Assembly (NCBI RefSeq): GCF_932274485.2
Contig: NC_065883.2
Location: forward strand, 75,103,839 to 75,167,838
Direction of reading: 5' to 3'
Length of the DNA: 64,000 nucleotides
Origin: Patella vulgata
Lineage: Eukaryota; Mollusca; Gastropoda; Patellidae
How positions within the stretch are numbered: position 1 is the stretch's first letter; every line of letters begins with the position of its first letter. Positions 48,628 to 60,178 of the stretch are shown here, one piece after another. Position numbers and translations under genes: made by a program. The notes under the pieces are model-generated. The model was not told the origin of the DNA and did no database searches. It saw nothing but the letters and a program-made list of their open reading frames with translations.

Positions 48628-49257
48628 TTGGAGCCACTCTACTTTGTTCGACATTTTTCGGTCATAAACATCTTTGTTGAATTTGGAGGGGAAATATATC
48701 AGCAAGTTGTTACCATCCCCATGGGCACCAACTGTGCACCTTTGCTTGCTGATCTGTTTCTCTGTTCGTACAAAGCCGATTACATACAGACGCTCGTAAA
48801 AACCAATAAACGATCAGTCAGACTTTTTAATTTCACTTATCGATATATCGATGACGTTTTATCACTTAATAATCCTAAATTTAGTGATTATGTAGAATTC
48901 ATATATCCTGATGAGCTCGAAATTAAAAACACCACTGACAGTGACAATTACGCTTCCTACTTGGATCTGCGTCTCGATTTTGACAATTGCCATAAACTGA
49001 GTGTTAAATTGTACGATAAACGTGATGACTTTGACTTTCCGATTGTTAACTTTCCATTTATTAGTAGTAACATTCCAATATCACCAGCTTATGGAGTGTT
49101 TTTGTCTCAGCTAATTCGTTACGCGAGAGCTTGTTCCTTTTATTCTGATTTTTTAAGTAGATCGAGGCATTTGTCATCTAAGCTTCAACTACAAGGATAC
49201 TTGCGCACTAAACTTATTAAAACCTTTAAAAGTTTTATGGCCGTCATATTGATTTGA
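48628..49257 (+). pseudogene. Reverse-transcriptase fragment, Penelope-like
   Basis: The frame carries IPMGTNCAPLLADLFL (fingers/palm), FTYRYIDDVLSLNNP with the YxDD catalytic box, then SYLDLRLD, KLYDKRDDFDFPIVNFPF and AYGVFLSQLIRYARAC, the order seen in Penelope-type reverse transcriptases. Only part of the enzyme is present and no endonuclease domain was found nearby, so it is an old fragment. A Tc1-like element inserted just downstream. Confidence 0.65.
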
Positions 49258-49434
49258 TTGGTAAATACAACGTGTCTCTCTCGGCTATTATTCTAGATAT
49301 ATTTAATTGACACGTATACTATTACTATCTCCCTGATAATGTCTACTTCATCGTTAACACACTTAATCGCGTGCATTTTGCATACCGATAGTTCATTGGC
49401 CAATCACGCTATTTTACCGACATTTCGCCTAATA

Positions 49435-50713
49435 TACTATTCAAAAAAAGTAGGGGATATTTGATTTTGGGGGCATAATACTAAAATATGCAAATGACTA
49501 CGAAAAAAGTCACTATAGAACCTAACAGAAGAAACATTTCCAGTTACATGTGGCGCGGACGATGAATGTTTCTCAGTCTGTCATAAGCAAGCTATGGTCC
49601 AGATACCGTGATACACAATCTGTACAGGACAGACCACGCTCAGGTCGACCAAGGGCGACAACTCAAGCCCAGGATCGATTTATCCGTACCTTGGCCTTGA
49701 GAAACCGAGTCATCACAGCAAATCAGATCAGCGCTCGTCTTCAAACAGACACTGGTGTGAGAGTGAGTGGCCAGACGATTCGGAATCGACTGCATAGGGG
49801 TCACCTTCGCGCCCGACGTCCTCGCGTGATCCCTTGTTTGAGAGATCATCACATTCAGGCAAGACGTCGTTGGTGTAGGGATTGTCAACACTGGGATAAT
49901 CGACGCTGGAGCAATGTGATGTTTTCAGATGAGTCAAGGTTCACTGTTGATTTTTCGGACAGACGTAGGTGGGTGTGGCGTCGTCGAAACGAGCGCTTCC
50001 AAGACGTTAACGTCATCAGACATGATCGATTTGGGGGTGGTTCTGTTATGGTGTGGGGAGGCATCACTGTTGCTGGAAGAACGGCTTTACATGTTGTTGC
50101 AGGGCGTGTTACAGGCCAGTACTACCGGGACAACATCTTGGCAGTCCATGTTGTGCCGTTCGCACGACGTCATGGCCGCCGTTTCATCTTCCAGGATGAC
50201 AACGCAAGATGTCACAGGGCCAGGATCGTTACAGGTTACCTCCAACAACAGAACATCACCACATTACCTTGGCCAGCACTGAGTCCCGACCTCTCCCCCA
50301 TCGAGCATGTCTGGGACATGCTTGGACAGAGGTTACGTCAACGTCAACAACGTCCTGCCAATGTCCAAGAACTTGCTGCTGCGTTGCAACAGGAATGGGA
50401 CAATCTGAACCAAAATGACCTTAGACGTCTCATTAGGAGTATACCACGTCGGATCAATGCTTGTTTGGCAAACAGAGGAGGATTTACCCGTTACTGACTT
50501 GGTTGTGATGCTGTGGTAACTTTGCTGTTTGACCCCGGGTATCATTTTACCCTTATAATGGTCAGTCTGTGCCTTACTTAGTCTAACGATCATTTGGAAT
50601 AAATCGATGAATGTGAACTTCATTTCATTTTGTCATTTGTTTCTTCGTCAGTTTCATTAGGTGACTTTAATAACACTTAAAAATCAAATATCCCCTACTT
50701 TTTTTGAATAGTA
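49435..50713 (+). mobile_element. Tc1-like DNA transposon with near-complete transposase
   Basis: Ends TACTATTCAAAAAAAGTAGG and CCTACTTTTTTTGAATAGTA are inverted over about 33 bp (continuing GGATATTTGATTTT). TA lies on both sides (49433-49434, 50714-50715). Length is 1279 bp. The high match of the two ends and the open frame suggest a young insertion. Confidence 0.93.
49562..50497 (+). CDS. Tc1-like transposase, DD34E core intact, N-terminus short
   Basis: First ATG at 49562 gives 311 residues: MNVSQSVISKLWSRYRDTQS (end of the first helix-turn-helix), RPRSGRPRATTQAQDRFIR, a second DNA-binding region (TGVRVSGQTIRNRLHRGHLR), then MFSDESRF (first Asp), GGGSVMVWGGI, FQDDNARCH (second Asp) and SPDLSPIEHVWD (Glu). 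From the second Asp to the Glu there are 34 residues, the Tc1 DD34E signature. An in-frame stop at 49523 lies upstream, so about 25-30 N-terminal residues of the usual first helix-turn-helix are missing. The catalytic domain has no break. Activity is therefore doubtful for binding but plausible for catalysis. Confidence 0.92.
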   Translation: MNVSQSVISKLWSRYRDTQSVQDRPRSGRPRATTQAQDRFIRTLALRNRVITANQISARLQTDTGVRVSGQTIRNRLHRGHLRARRPRVIPCLRDHHIQARRRWCRDCQHWDNRRWSNVMFSDESRFTVDFSDRRRWVWRRRNERFQDVNVIRHDRFGGGSVMVWGGITVAGRTALHVVAGRVTGQYYRDNILAVHVVPFARRHGRRFIFQDDNARCHRARIVTGYLQQQNITTLPWPALSPDLSPIEHVWDMLGQRLRQRQQRPANVQELAAALQQEWDNLNQNDLRRLIRSIPRRINACLANRGGFTRY

Positions 50714-51340
50714 TAGTTGGGATGCAGCTATGGCGCCAGGTAGGGTAAGCTTACTCTTCCGGACACCTGTTACCACTGTTTGTCGTGTATTTTGTACACG
50801 AGGAGCAGTCCATTTGCTAATTACACTATTTTGCTTGAATACACTATTTTGCCAATAACGTTTTTTAGGGCTTCGAATTCTGTCTTATGGTTTGGATTGT
50901 TCGTACTTGGTTTTATTTTATTATTATTAATAGCAGAAAAACGCATTTTCTCGTGTAGAGCGAGGCCCCATACCCCGCAACGATTGATTGGGTGTTACGG
51001 ATTCAGGCCAGCCACCTACGGTAGGCTATTTTGGACACATTGAAGTTAGTAGTAAAGGAGGGCACTCTGAGGGGGTATTTCCGGTAGGGTTATCTTCCCC
51101 TGTTTTGTTTACCTTAGCAACGTCAGAAGAGTTATCCCCCTTTTATTATGGGCGTGGTTGTTGACCCTAGTTACGATAGAATCACGTGACAACGACGTAA
51201 TATGAACACCATGTCCGTTTAAATTTGAATTGTTGGGTGTGTTTGTGTTTGTAATGTTGTCCGCCTTTTTTTTTTAAAAGAGTGGGGTTAACGGTTAAGT
51301 GTAGTGATGATGGAAACCCGTGGCAACTAGGTAATATGAA
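50714..51340. other. Unassigned sequence with X-box-like and E-box sites
   Basis: GTTTACCTTAGCAACG (about 51108, RFX X-box-like) and CACGTGACAACGACGTAAT (51183) suggest a former promoter, but no coding exon follows. A G-run occurs at 51371. Confidence 0.35.
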
Positions 51341-51639
51341 GTTGTGAGTTTAAATTTGAATTGTGGATATGGGGGGGGGGGGCTCACCGTATTGAGCGTG
51401 CGAAGTTCACCTCGAACCCACGCACCGCCCGCCCAGTCCAGCCCGCCCGCCCAGTCCAGCCCGCCCGCGCGCCGCGAACGCTCTGGTCATCGTTTTCGTC
51501 AATGTATTATTTGTGGTGTGCAACAAAATGTTTTATTTGTACCGCGCATGGGCCCCGCCTCGTCACGCCCCAACGTCTTTTTCGTCGTCGCTTCAACCCA
51601 AAGACCAAAACATGTCCTAAAAGACATTCCCATCAATTG

Positions 51640-52015
51640 TATGGTTAATTGTATTTGTTAATTGTATTTGTTAATTGTATTTGTTAATTGTATTTGTTAA
51701 TTGTATTGTATTTGTTAATTGTATTTGTTAATTGTATTTGTTCATTTAGTCTTGTTATTTCCTCATTTAGTTGATTTTCATGAATTCTTTTTCATGAATT
51801 CATTTTCATGAATTCTTTTTCATGAATTCTTTTTCGTGAATTTCTTTTCATGAATTATTCATAATTCAGTTATTTTTTTCATTATTTTGTTTTATTAATT
51901 AATTTCTTTTCATTAATTTTTTTTTTCATTAATTCTTTTTTTTTTCATTTATTCTTTTTTTTCATTAATTCTTTTTTTTTTTCATTAATTCATTTTTTTT
52001 TTTTTAAATTTATTT
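51640..52015 (+). repeat. Short tandem repeats: 13-bp and about 14-bp units
   Basis: TTAATTGTATTTG repeats about seven times (51648-51741). Then TTTTTCATGAATTC variants (51775-51860) decay into T-runs with TTCATTAATTC up to about 52010. Confidence 0.85.
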
Positions 52016-52217
52016 TTATTTATTTAAATTTGGTGAAATTATTTACTGGTCTGGCGGTAGTTCTCAATTTGATCTTTTGAATTTCACGACCAAAATTTGG
52101 TTTTAAATAAGAGAAATGAAACGAGTTTTAACGTCCATACTGACTAATAGGGACTAGATTAATATTTTGGAACTTGAATATTCTCAGATGTCACCAATCA
52201 AATAATTGTAGTCATTT

Positions 52218-53440
52218 GTAGTATTAAGTAATATATTAATTAGTATATTAATTGTTTATATTAATTGAGGTTAATCAAACTCGTGTACATCGTTAAGATA
52301 TGAGAAATGTTTTAAAATGATAATTGTAGTCATTATCGCATTAATTAATATGTTAATTAGTATATTAATTGTTTTATATTAATTTAGGTTAGTCTAACCC
52401 TAACGTACTTAAATGTTTTTATTTTAGCATTTGAAATATATTTAAGAAAAATAAAAGTGGTTAGTTCTTTAAAAACCAGGTTAATAATATTAATATTACA
52501 TTATGTATTTAACAGATGTTTTTCGGGGTAGTAGGTGAACTTTTGACCGATATTCTAAAAAATGCCATGAACCTTTTTAAATCAACCAATAACCTATATT
52601 CCTTCTATGCCAGTTTTTTGGGGTTTTTTGCCGAGTTGTTAAAAAAACTACAAGCTGTATGCTGTTAACGCGTAAGAAAATGGCCTTTAAAAAACCAAAA
52701 ATGACCAGATAATTGTAGTAATTAACGTATTAATTAATGTGCGAATTAGTATATTAATTGTTTTATATTAATCGAGGTTAATTAAACTCACGTACTTGTT
52801 AAAAGATTACAAGCTGTATGTCGTTAACAGATGAGAAAATGTTTTAAAAGTAAAAGTAGTATTAAGTAATATATTAATTAGTATATTAATTGTTTATATT
52901 AATTGAGGTTAATCAAACTCGTGTACATCGTTAAGATATGAGAAATGTTTTAAAATGATAATTGTAGTCATTATCGCATTAATTAATATGTTAATTAGTA
53001 TATTAATTGTTTTATATTAATTTAGGTTAGTCTAACCCTAACTTACTTAAATGTTTTTATTTTAGCATTTGAAATATATTTAAGAAAAATAAAAGTGGTT
53101 AGTTCTTTAAAAACCAGGTTAATAATATTAATATTACATTATGTATTTAACAGATGTTTTTCGGGGTAGTAGGTGAACTTTTGACCGATATTCTAAAAAA
53201 TGCAATGGACCTTTTTAAATATGCCAATAACCTCTATATTCCTTCTAGGCCAGTTATTTTTATTTTTTTTTTTTTTTTGCCGAGTTGTTAAAAAATTACA
53301 ATCTCTATGCTGTTGACGCGTAAGAAAATGGCTTTAAAAAAACAAAAATGACCAGATAATTGTAGTAATTAACGTATTAATTAATATGCGAATTAATTAT
53401 ATTGTTTTATTTTGATTAAGGTTAGTTAAAACCGACACAC
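52218..53440 (+). repeat. Tandem duplication, unit about 640 bp, with nested subrepeats
   Basis: GTAGTATTAAGTAATATATT at 52218 recurs at 52856, and ACAGATGTTTTTCGGGGTAG at about 52512 recurs at 53150. CCGAGTTGTTAAAAAA recurs about 648 bp apart. Each unit contains several ATTAATTAGTATATTAATTG subunits. Differences are few over the first 345 bp. A diverged relative (TTTGAAATATATATATATTT, AAAGTGGTTAGCTCTTTGAA) lies in both palindrome arms near 55680 and 63090. Confidence 0.85.
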
Positions 53441-53853
53441 TTCAGTAAGATTTTTATTTTTTTATTTTAGCCTTTGAAATATATTTAACAAAAAATATAA
53501 GAGGTGACCTCTTTTAAAACAAACTGACGGCTAACACTAGATAATGTACTTAACAGATGTTCTAACCGATGGCTTTTGATTTTAAACTAGATAAAACATA
53601 ATATCGTGCAGTAAAACATTCCATCCACATATATGTGTGTTACATACAGATGTGATCATGTGATCTGTTTAAAAAAAGGAGCGGCTTATTTAAAAGCTGA
53701 TGACGAAGCACCATTCCTTTGTTCAATGCCAATCTTTCAGTCTTTCGCGTGGTGGGTGACCTTTGGACCGATATACTAAAACTTAATCTGGAACTATTTA
53801 AAATATGTCTATGAACTTTTGTAAACTTTTCCATTGACCTGAATTCATCTTAA

Positions 53854-54028
53854 ATGCAAATGACTTGCGAAATACACAATTGTCATTGGTTTTCTAGGTC
53901 TTGCATGAAATGGAAATTCACCGAACATGCAAATAATTTGTGACATACACTCCCTCATTGGTTCTGTTAGATGAACTTTATGCCGTCTGAACCGTATATG
54001 TAAATGACTTTGTTTCTGTGGTATATAA
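53854..54028 (+). promoter_or_regulatory. Octamer/CCAAT/TATA promoter-like cluster
   Basis: ATGCAAAT octamers at 53854-53861 and 53927-53934, a variant ATGTAAAT at 53998-54005, inverted CCAAT boxes (ATTGG) at 53885-53889 and 53957-53961, and TATATAA at 54022-54028 are in the order and spacing known from histone or other octamer-dependent Pol II promoters. No coding frame is recognised downstream; a start would be expected near 54050. Confidence 0.5.
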
Positions 54029-54479
54029 CCACGAATCCATAAGACCTTCTTACCATTTTTCAAACTTGTGTATCAAAGGAATCCCTTCTATCCTTATAGA
54101 TTTTTCATTCATTAGTTTTTTTTTTCTCAATAAGTGATGTACATATGATTTATTTTAATTTGTTAAAATCATTTACCGATTATTTGTAGATATTTTTTTT
54201 TAATTTGATGGAAAGTTTGCTTCTGTAGTCAAATGTTTGAAATTTGAACAATATTTCATCTGCTGATAGTTTTATATTTAATGAAAGGTTTTAATAAAAT
54301 GTGGTGGTATGATGAATCTGTTCCAATATTTGAATTATGAAAATAGTATGACCAAGTTTCCATGACCGAAATATGTTCTTTATATAAATGGGTTTTATTT
54401 TCGTTACACAGTATTTTAGATTCGATTTATATATTATAGCGGTGGTCACAGTTATCTTGTTTGGAGTTATGACATGTTT

Positions 54480-54850
54480 TAGCACCATGTAATTTAATAT
54501 CGTTGAGAACTAAAGAAAATGTCTTCTGTAAAGGCAATTTGGTGACTATGTTTAATTAACTCCAGTCTTTTAGTTGTGACATATGTTTTAATCATCAAAA
54601 TAAAAGTCAAGCACCTTGGTGTCATTTGATATTCTTGAGAACCAAAGAATATGTCTTTGGCGTGGGAAAGTTTGGCATGTGTTATATAACCAGTGTCTTA
54701 GCTGTGTCAGATGGTTTAGCTATCAAATTACAAGGCAACACGACTTTGGTGTCATCTGATATTCTTGAGAATTGAAGAATGCGTCTGTTGCGTGGCAAAG
54801 TTTGACAGGCGTTTTTATTGCCAGTGCCTTAGCTGTGCCAGATGTTTAAA
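54480..54850 (+). repeat. Tandem repeat, unit about 130 bp x 3
   Basis: GGTGTCATTTGATATTCTTG, GGTGTCATCTGATATTCTTG and the more diverged TGTAATTTAATATCGTTG start comparable units, each followed by AAGAAxxTGTCT, a GGCAA or GGAAAGTTTG block and CAGTGTCTTAGCTGTG-type ends. The last unit extends into the palindrome arm. Confidence 0.75.
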
Positions 54851-54934
54851 ATGTTTTCAAAGTATTTGCTTTTTTTGACAAAAGATTTTGGACAAAGAAA
54901 ATTTTATTTTGCTTAAGTAAATCCATCTTAATAA

Positions 54935-55160
54935 ATGATGACTCCCAACACACACACGCATGCACAAACACACACTCGGTTCCCAACATGCACACATACA
55001 CAGATTCGCCAACCACACTCATAGGCTGCCACACCCACACACAACCCTCCCAACACACACACAGTGCTCAACATGCACACATACACAGACACACCCACTA
55101 CACTCATGGACTGCCACACTTACACACACAACCCTCCCACCACACACGCTCTAATTGACT
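54935..55160 (+). repeat. CA-rich minisatellite (left arm)
   Basis: Two units of about 100 bp share CCCAACACACACAC, AACATGCACACATACACAGA, CTCATGGACTGCCACAC or CTCATAGGCTGCCACAC and ACAACCCTCCCA. The mirror copy is at 63640-63855. Confidence 0.85.
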
Positions 55161-55429
55161 GGGACACCGACACACAATCACCCACAAATGATCTTAACTG
55201 TCAAATATAGAGAATGTAATTCAATGTTAAAAAAACGTACTTACCTATACGTGGCACGAATTATATACCCGTCATAAAATGTACACATTTCCCAGCGCTT
55301 GGAAATATATGACACCATACTATAACAGATGTGCTTTAACTTTTTTCCTTTAACTTAAAGCCTGATTACCTCTCTTTACACCAGAACTCTTAGAAAGAGC
55401 CCCAACATATGCTGCTTCAAGGAGCGCAA

Positions 55430-55620
55430 CAGTTTTTTGTATAATACATACACCATCCTACCGGTACCCATTTACAGCTGGGTAGACTGGAAATACAGGG
55501 ATAAAGTGTCTTATTCAAGGACACAAGAACTCGGTGCACAATTCGGGCTCGAACCTGCAACCATTCGGTCACAAATCCTACTCTCCAACCATTGCGCCAA
55601 GTTTTATGTTACTCGAGGTT
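55430..55620 (-). repeat. SINE-C copy (left arm)
   Basis: Complement of the copy at 63172-63362; see that entry for the head and box motifs. Confidence 0.7.
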
Positions 55621-57134
55621 AGTACAACCCCAACTTACCAACTTACTTGAATAAGGATGTTTCTATTCTAGTATTTGAAATATATATATATTTAAGAAAA
55701 ACAAAAGTGGTTAGCTCTTTGAAAACAAGGCTGACATTGCATTATGTACTTAACAAGATGTTTTAACTGATGTTTTTATCGTGTCGTGGGTGATCATTTG
55801 AATGATATACTTAAAATATATGTGACCTATTTGAATATGTCAATATGAACTGTATATTTATACTCGACAGCTCCCATGCACACACACCCACACACTGCCA
55901 TACCAACGCACATATGTTGGCACAGCATTTTTACAGTGAAATATAGAGGACGTAATTCTAATTGAGCAAAATGTAATAACTTTTGCTTTCTTTTCTATCG
56001 TCGTTTTACAGGTCGAATATATTTCCTCAAATACATACGTATACATTTACGGGACGGAACAATGTATGCTGAAGCCAACATGTAACACTCATCTAGAGTG
56101 TCTACCGGTGGTATAATCATGTTATAAGGGAGCACGAATCTTTACCAAATGACCCCACTACAACACATGGCGCGAATTATATCGTTTAAAATTACCCGTC
56201 ACAAAATTTACACATTTGTCTTTGCTTTGAAAAATCTAACCAATCATAAACATGTATCCTACACGCATTATACGAATTATTTGTTATCTCTTGAAATATG
56301 TAACCAATCATACATTTTTCTTGTAAATATGAATAAATCAATCAATAAATAAAATATACAAATTAGTTCAAGTCGGCAATTAGTATAATTCAAAAAGTTA
56401 GATGCCTTTCAGGACTTACATACTTAATTGATGATAACAGGTAGATTATAGATTTGCTTAAACGTAACATAGTTCGTATCACCAAATCGACTAATGATGA
56501 CACACACCCCTTTCACACACACCAATCAACCAAAATATATAGCCTAACAAACATCCACCCACATCGCAGTGCACTTATTCACACATTATTTGTACATGTC
56601 AATCCCTTTGGCTGTATTACATTTTAACATATTCAATATCACAACAGCGTTAGCATGCGGAATATTAACTAATATAAGTTGCGTTGAATTAACGAGTAAA
56701 TTGTTAATTAATCTATTCTTTCATACAAAATAGTCTGAATTTTAATGTATTGATATCTTTAAAAGGTGGTCGGGTATCCGATCATTTACATCACCAGATA
56801 CTATAGATTTCCATTGGTTCAAGCGAATTATTATTCGTTAACTCTTAACTGACCTATGGTGCCATTACCGTTCAGTGCGAATTATTAGTACCATTACCGT
56901 TCAGTGCCAATGATATGACAATGTGTAGATGTTCTGCTAATGACGGATTACCGTCCATATTGAAGGACAGTGGTGCAGATGTTATTGAGGATATATATTG
57001 TGATGGTTTTGTGTTAGAACGTCATAGAAATAGGCCTACGCATTATGTGGTTGTCATTTTGTAGTCTAGATAATTAAAAAGTATTCACGATGAATGATTT
57101 TTAGTTAAACAATAAATGGAAACCACCATTACAG

Positions 57135-57435
57135 AAACCCCACTGGCTTCCAGTTCGAGCGAGGAATCAATTTAAAAGCCTTGTAAATGTGTTAATTCGA
57201 TTTCTTCTGACACCGTACCCGAGTATTTAAAAGAACTTTGCTTTCTATGCTCCCCGCAGTTCCAACCTGTGTACTTCAGGTGATGGCAGCTTATTGAGGA
57301 TTTCGAAATATAATACGCTTTCTGGTGAATATGTTTTTAATGTCAGTGCCGCTAAGATATGGAATTATCTTTCTCTTCCATCCAGGGCTTTAACATTCAC
57401 CTAAAAGCATATTTATTTAAAAAATGTTTTTGAAC
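57135..57435 (+). pseudogene. CR1/L2-like LINE ORF2 C-terminal fragment (left arm)
   Basis: The frame reads HWLPVRARNQFKSLVNVLIR, LCTSGDGSLLRISKYNTLSG and FNVSAAKIWNYLSLPSRALT, the conserved C-terminal block of CR1/L2 LINE proteins (HWLPV, AxxxWNxLP). It is interrupted by stops and has no reverse transcriptase upstream. The mirror copy is at 61450-61750. Confidence 0.7.
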
Positions 57436-58179
57436 GGTTTTGTTGCGAATGCTCTTAGAAACAGTCATGTGTAATGAAGCTCTATAAACATCGAACAATA
57501 ATAATACTAATGATATACACCACATTTCCATGAAATATCTGAATTAGAGTATTTGGCACAGTAATCTATGAAAATACCATTAAATCGAGATCATTTTATC
57601 CATTTACATGAAGGGTCTATCAACAGCTGACTTTTTGTTTTAAATGAGATGACTTTGAAATGCATATCTATATTTTAACACTATTGATCATTATGACGTT
57701 GTTGTTTTTAATAAAGTCAAACCTCTTAGACACTTATGAGACAACAATAATTCTGATGTAGCTTAAATCTGAAAAATGTGATTGACGAGGGTTTTGCTTT
57801 TTTCACTGTAACGGAAATGGTAGAGCAAGTTTGTCCAGAGTGCTGATCGACCATAGAATTTGTATCTGACCGGGATCAATTTCCACGACTAAATCACAAA
57901 AACATACAGGAAGAGAAATCTACCACGATAATTGGTTTTATTGCTTATCTTTTGTAGTCACCGCTGCAGTTTACGTGATCTACTAACATTTTTTTTCAAT
58001 TTCAATTCTGTAATAAGACGAGAGAAAGTGCGACAGACACTTAGTCTGTGTCGTTTTACTAGTAACAGTGTGTGGATTCGGAGGTATAAAAAACTAACAC
58101 AATATATATTTTCAAAGATATCTTTATATTATTCTATACATTACAGTCACAGAAATATAATGATAATAATGTACATTTG

Positions 58180-58300
58180 TAGAGCGCCTAATCCATCCAA
58201 AAGTACGCTAAAAGCGCAATGAGACAACAGTTATATACACAGTGAACAGAGAGTTCAATTCTCATTGCATTCTCGAAATAAGTGAGTCTTCAGCTGTGAT
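58180..58300 (-). repeat. LINE 3' end fragment (left arm)
   Basis: On the minus strand it codes TFKSQLKTHLFRECNEN, a CR1/L2 C-terminus, followed by TTGCGCTTTTAGCG and GGCGCTCTACAAATGTACAT, the usual L2-type 3' end. The mirror copy is at 60583-60705. Confidence 0.6.
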
Positions 58301-58704
58301 TTAAAAGTAGTCAAAATATCACAGTTTGTGAGGTTTTCAGTGGTAAATCAACAAATATACAAAGAAAGAAGTCGTTAAAATGTTGAAACACAAATGATCA
58401 TCGAATTAAAATTAAATTTAAAATAATATATATTTCGAAAACATCACAAAGAATACAGAATGGCAAAGTGTTTTTGTTATTTGTTGGTATCGTCAAGTTT
58501 GATACCTATTAGTATTAGATAGGGTTTTTTTCAAAGGGGTTTCGTAATGGACTTTGTTATCTTTCAATGACTTGTTGGCGAAGAATCTGCATTTTAAGCT
58601 TGTGTTCGTTTACGATCGAGTCTATTTTTGCATTTAACAGGTTTAACCGCAGGTTCTGCTCTGTCGTTACTTTACGTACACTCACTGGTTCGGAAATGAC
58701 CGAG

Positions 58705-60178
58705 ATGATAGAACGTCATTGGTTTAAGAAATAGGGTTCAAAATCTAGTGTTATGATTGGCATATTGTCTATATTCCATTGTTTGACTTTATCTTCTTTG
58801 AAATTCCACTCGGTTAGGAATAAATAGGGTCTACCCATACTATCAATTGACTTTCTTAGCAGCGTCAATAGATTCAGCTTTACACTTGTACAACACAAGC
58901 TAGTATTCCATTGTATTCCCAACAGTATCCACCACTCAAAGACAATTTAATCATAGTCATATATTGGCAAATTCGTTGATATTTAGCATGCTCGTGGAAT
59001 GGATCGTCGAATTTCTCTCAATCGTTCATTATTAATTTACAACTGAAACACTGCACGCGATCATTATCCCCATAATACCCAAACCTTGCTTCACTTAACT
59101 TGGGATCCATGTACGCCCAGTAATGACTCGTAATGTAGTGTGAGTACATGTAATAACTAATAAAAACATTTATTGCCTTTTGAAATATAAAATGACACAC
59201 AGATAAACATGTCGTGGTTTGTACGTAAATATAGTGAAACTATGAACAAATGCAATCTTCCCGATTTTGACCGTATATTATATACAGCTACCGTTTGTAC
59301 TAAACTTTGGACAACATTTGTTGAAAACTCGCTTTTTGGTCATTTCGTTCTATTGAGTCATGTTGCTGTAAGTATTTTATTTATATATAAAAAATTGAAT
59401 TGAGATAGTTTTCTCAGTACACAGACATAATTTGTACGTGATGGCTGAAAAAAGAAAACGCGCACCGTCAATGACAGTTTTAGAGAAAAAATTCCTGCTG
59501 GACGAAGTAAAAGAATTCCTTCATATACTTGGTACTAACAGAAGGGACACACATTCAGTGGCTCTTAAAGAACAGGCTTGGGAGGAAATTGAAAAACGTT
59601 TCTGTGCACAGCCAAATTTCACTGTTAGAACGCGTGCTCACTTAAAAAATTACTGGCATTATCTTAAAAGAAACGAAATGAAGTTAACGAAAACGCCAAT
59701 TAAAAGAAAGAAACCAAGGTTGACTGAGCGAGTAGAAAATGGTGCATCTTTTGGTAAGTAATTAACGACCATTTAAAATATGATAAGATGACAGTCAACA
59801 ACCATGGAATGTTTGTTGGGCGGATCGGTGTATATTTGTTTGTACATAAAAGATTTTAAGTTGCCTGTTTAAAAACAATCATCATATAGACTTAAACTGA
59901 TTTTTTGTATCGTATAGACTCGAACATGCTTATTTATATTATCTTTGGGGTCTGTGACCATTCTCAATCGGTAGCGATAGAAACGTTTTATCTTCATAAT
60001 ACATTGCAACAACAAGATTATTCATAATGTGTACACGCTGGTTTGTCCATTTCTTATTAATTTATTTGTATGTATCCTTCTTTTCAGAAACTATCCAGAA
60101 CAATGACAGTAACGAAGGTGGCTACCCTAAAAATACAGAGTGTAACGCAGATTTGAATGTAATCAAACATTACCCGCC
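58705..60178. other. Loop of the giant palindrome
   Basis: These 1474 bp have no mirror copy. They hold exon 1, the intron and the first part of exon 2 of the MSANTD3-like gene on the plus strand and a BIR-like fragment on the minus strand. The left junction lies after GGAAATGACCGAG (58704); the right lies before CTCGGTCATTTCC (60179). Confidence 0.9.
58965..59145 (-). pseudogene. BIR-domain (IAP-like) fragment
   Basis: Minus-strand sequence codes MDPKLSEARFGYYGDNDRVQ, then CFSCKL, and further on FDDPFHEHAKYQRIC. Cysteines and histidine fit the BIR zinc pattern Cx2Cx16Hx6C, and EARFGYYGDNDRVQCFSC matches the AGFxYxGxxDxVxCFxC core. Family role: BIR domains of inhibitor-of-apoptosis proteins bind caspases or their antagonists. 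The frame is interrupted inside the fold and no RING or second BIR is seen, so this is a single broken domain, possibly one exon of a decayed IAP gene. It is divergent to the MSANTD3-like gene. Confidence 0.65.

Larger units (their letters stand above)
54790..58704 (+). repeat. Left arm of a giant imperfect palindrome
   Basis: The sequence from 54790 to 58704 is the complement of 60179-64000. Coordinate pairs sum to about 118790 in the outer part and 118883 in the inner part; the shift comes from about 93 bp present only in the left arm near 56770-56890. By eye the arms are about 98-99% identical apart from small indels. Contents: CA-rich minisatellite, SINE-C, LINE pieces and an inverted copy of the last 148 bp of the MSANTD3-like gene (58557-58704). 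Confidence 0.95.

Noticed and set aside
51361-51648. GC-rich frames with PVQPARPVQPARAPR
   Set aside because: Short tandem GC-rich sequence; two overlapping frames are equally open and neither has a protein-like composition.
54928-55154. Cys/Val- or His/Thr-rich frames
   Set aside because: Products of a CA-rich minisatellite; mirrored at 63640-63855.
59209-59403. Frame of 64 codons MSWFVRKYSETMNKCNLP in the palindrome loop
   Set aside because: Ends shortly before the MSANTD3-like start and has no recognised domain; probably 5' flank.
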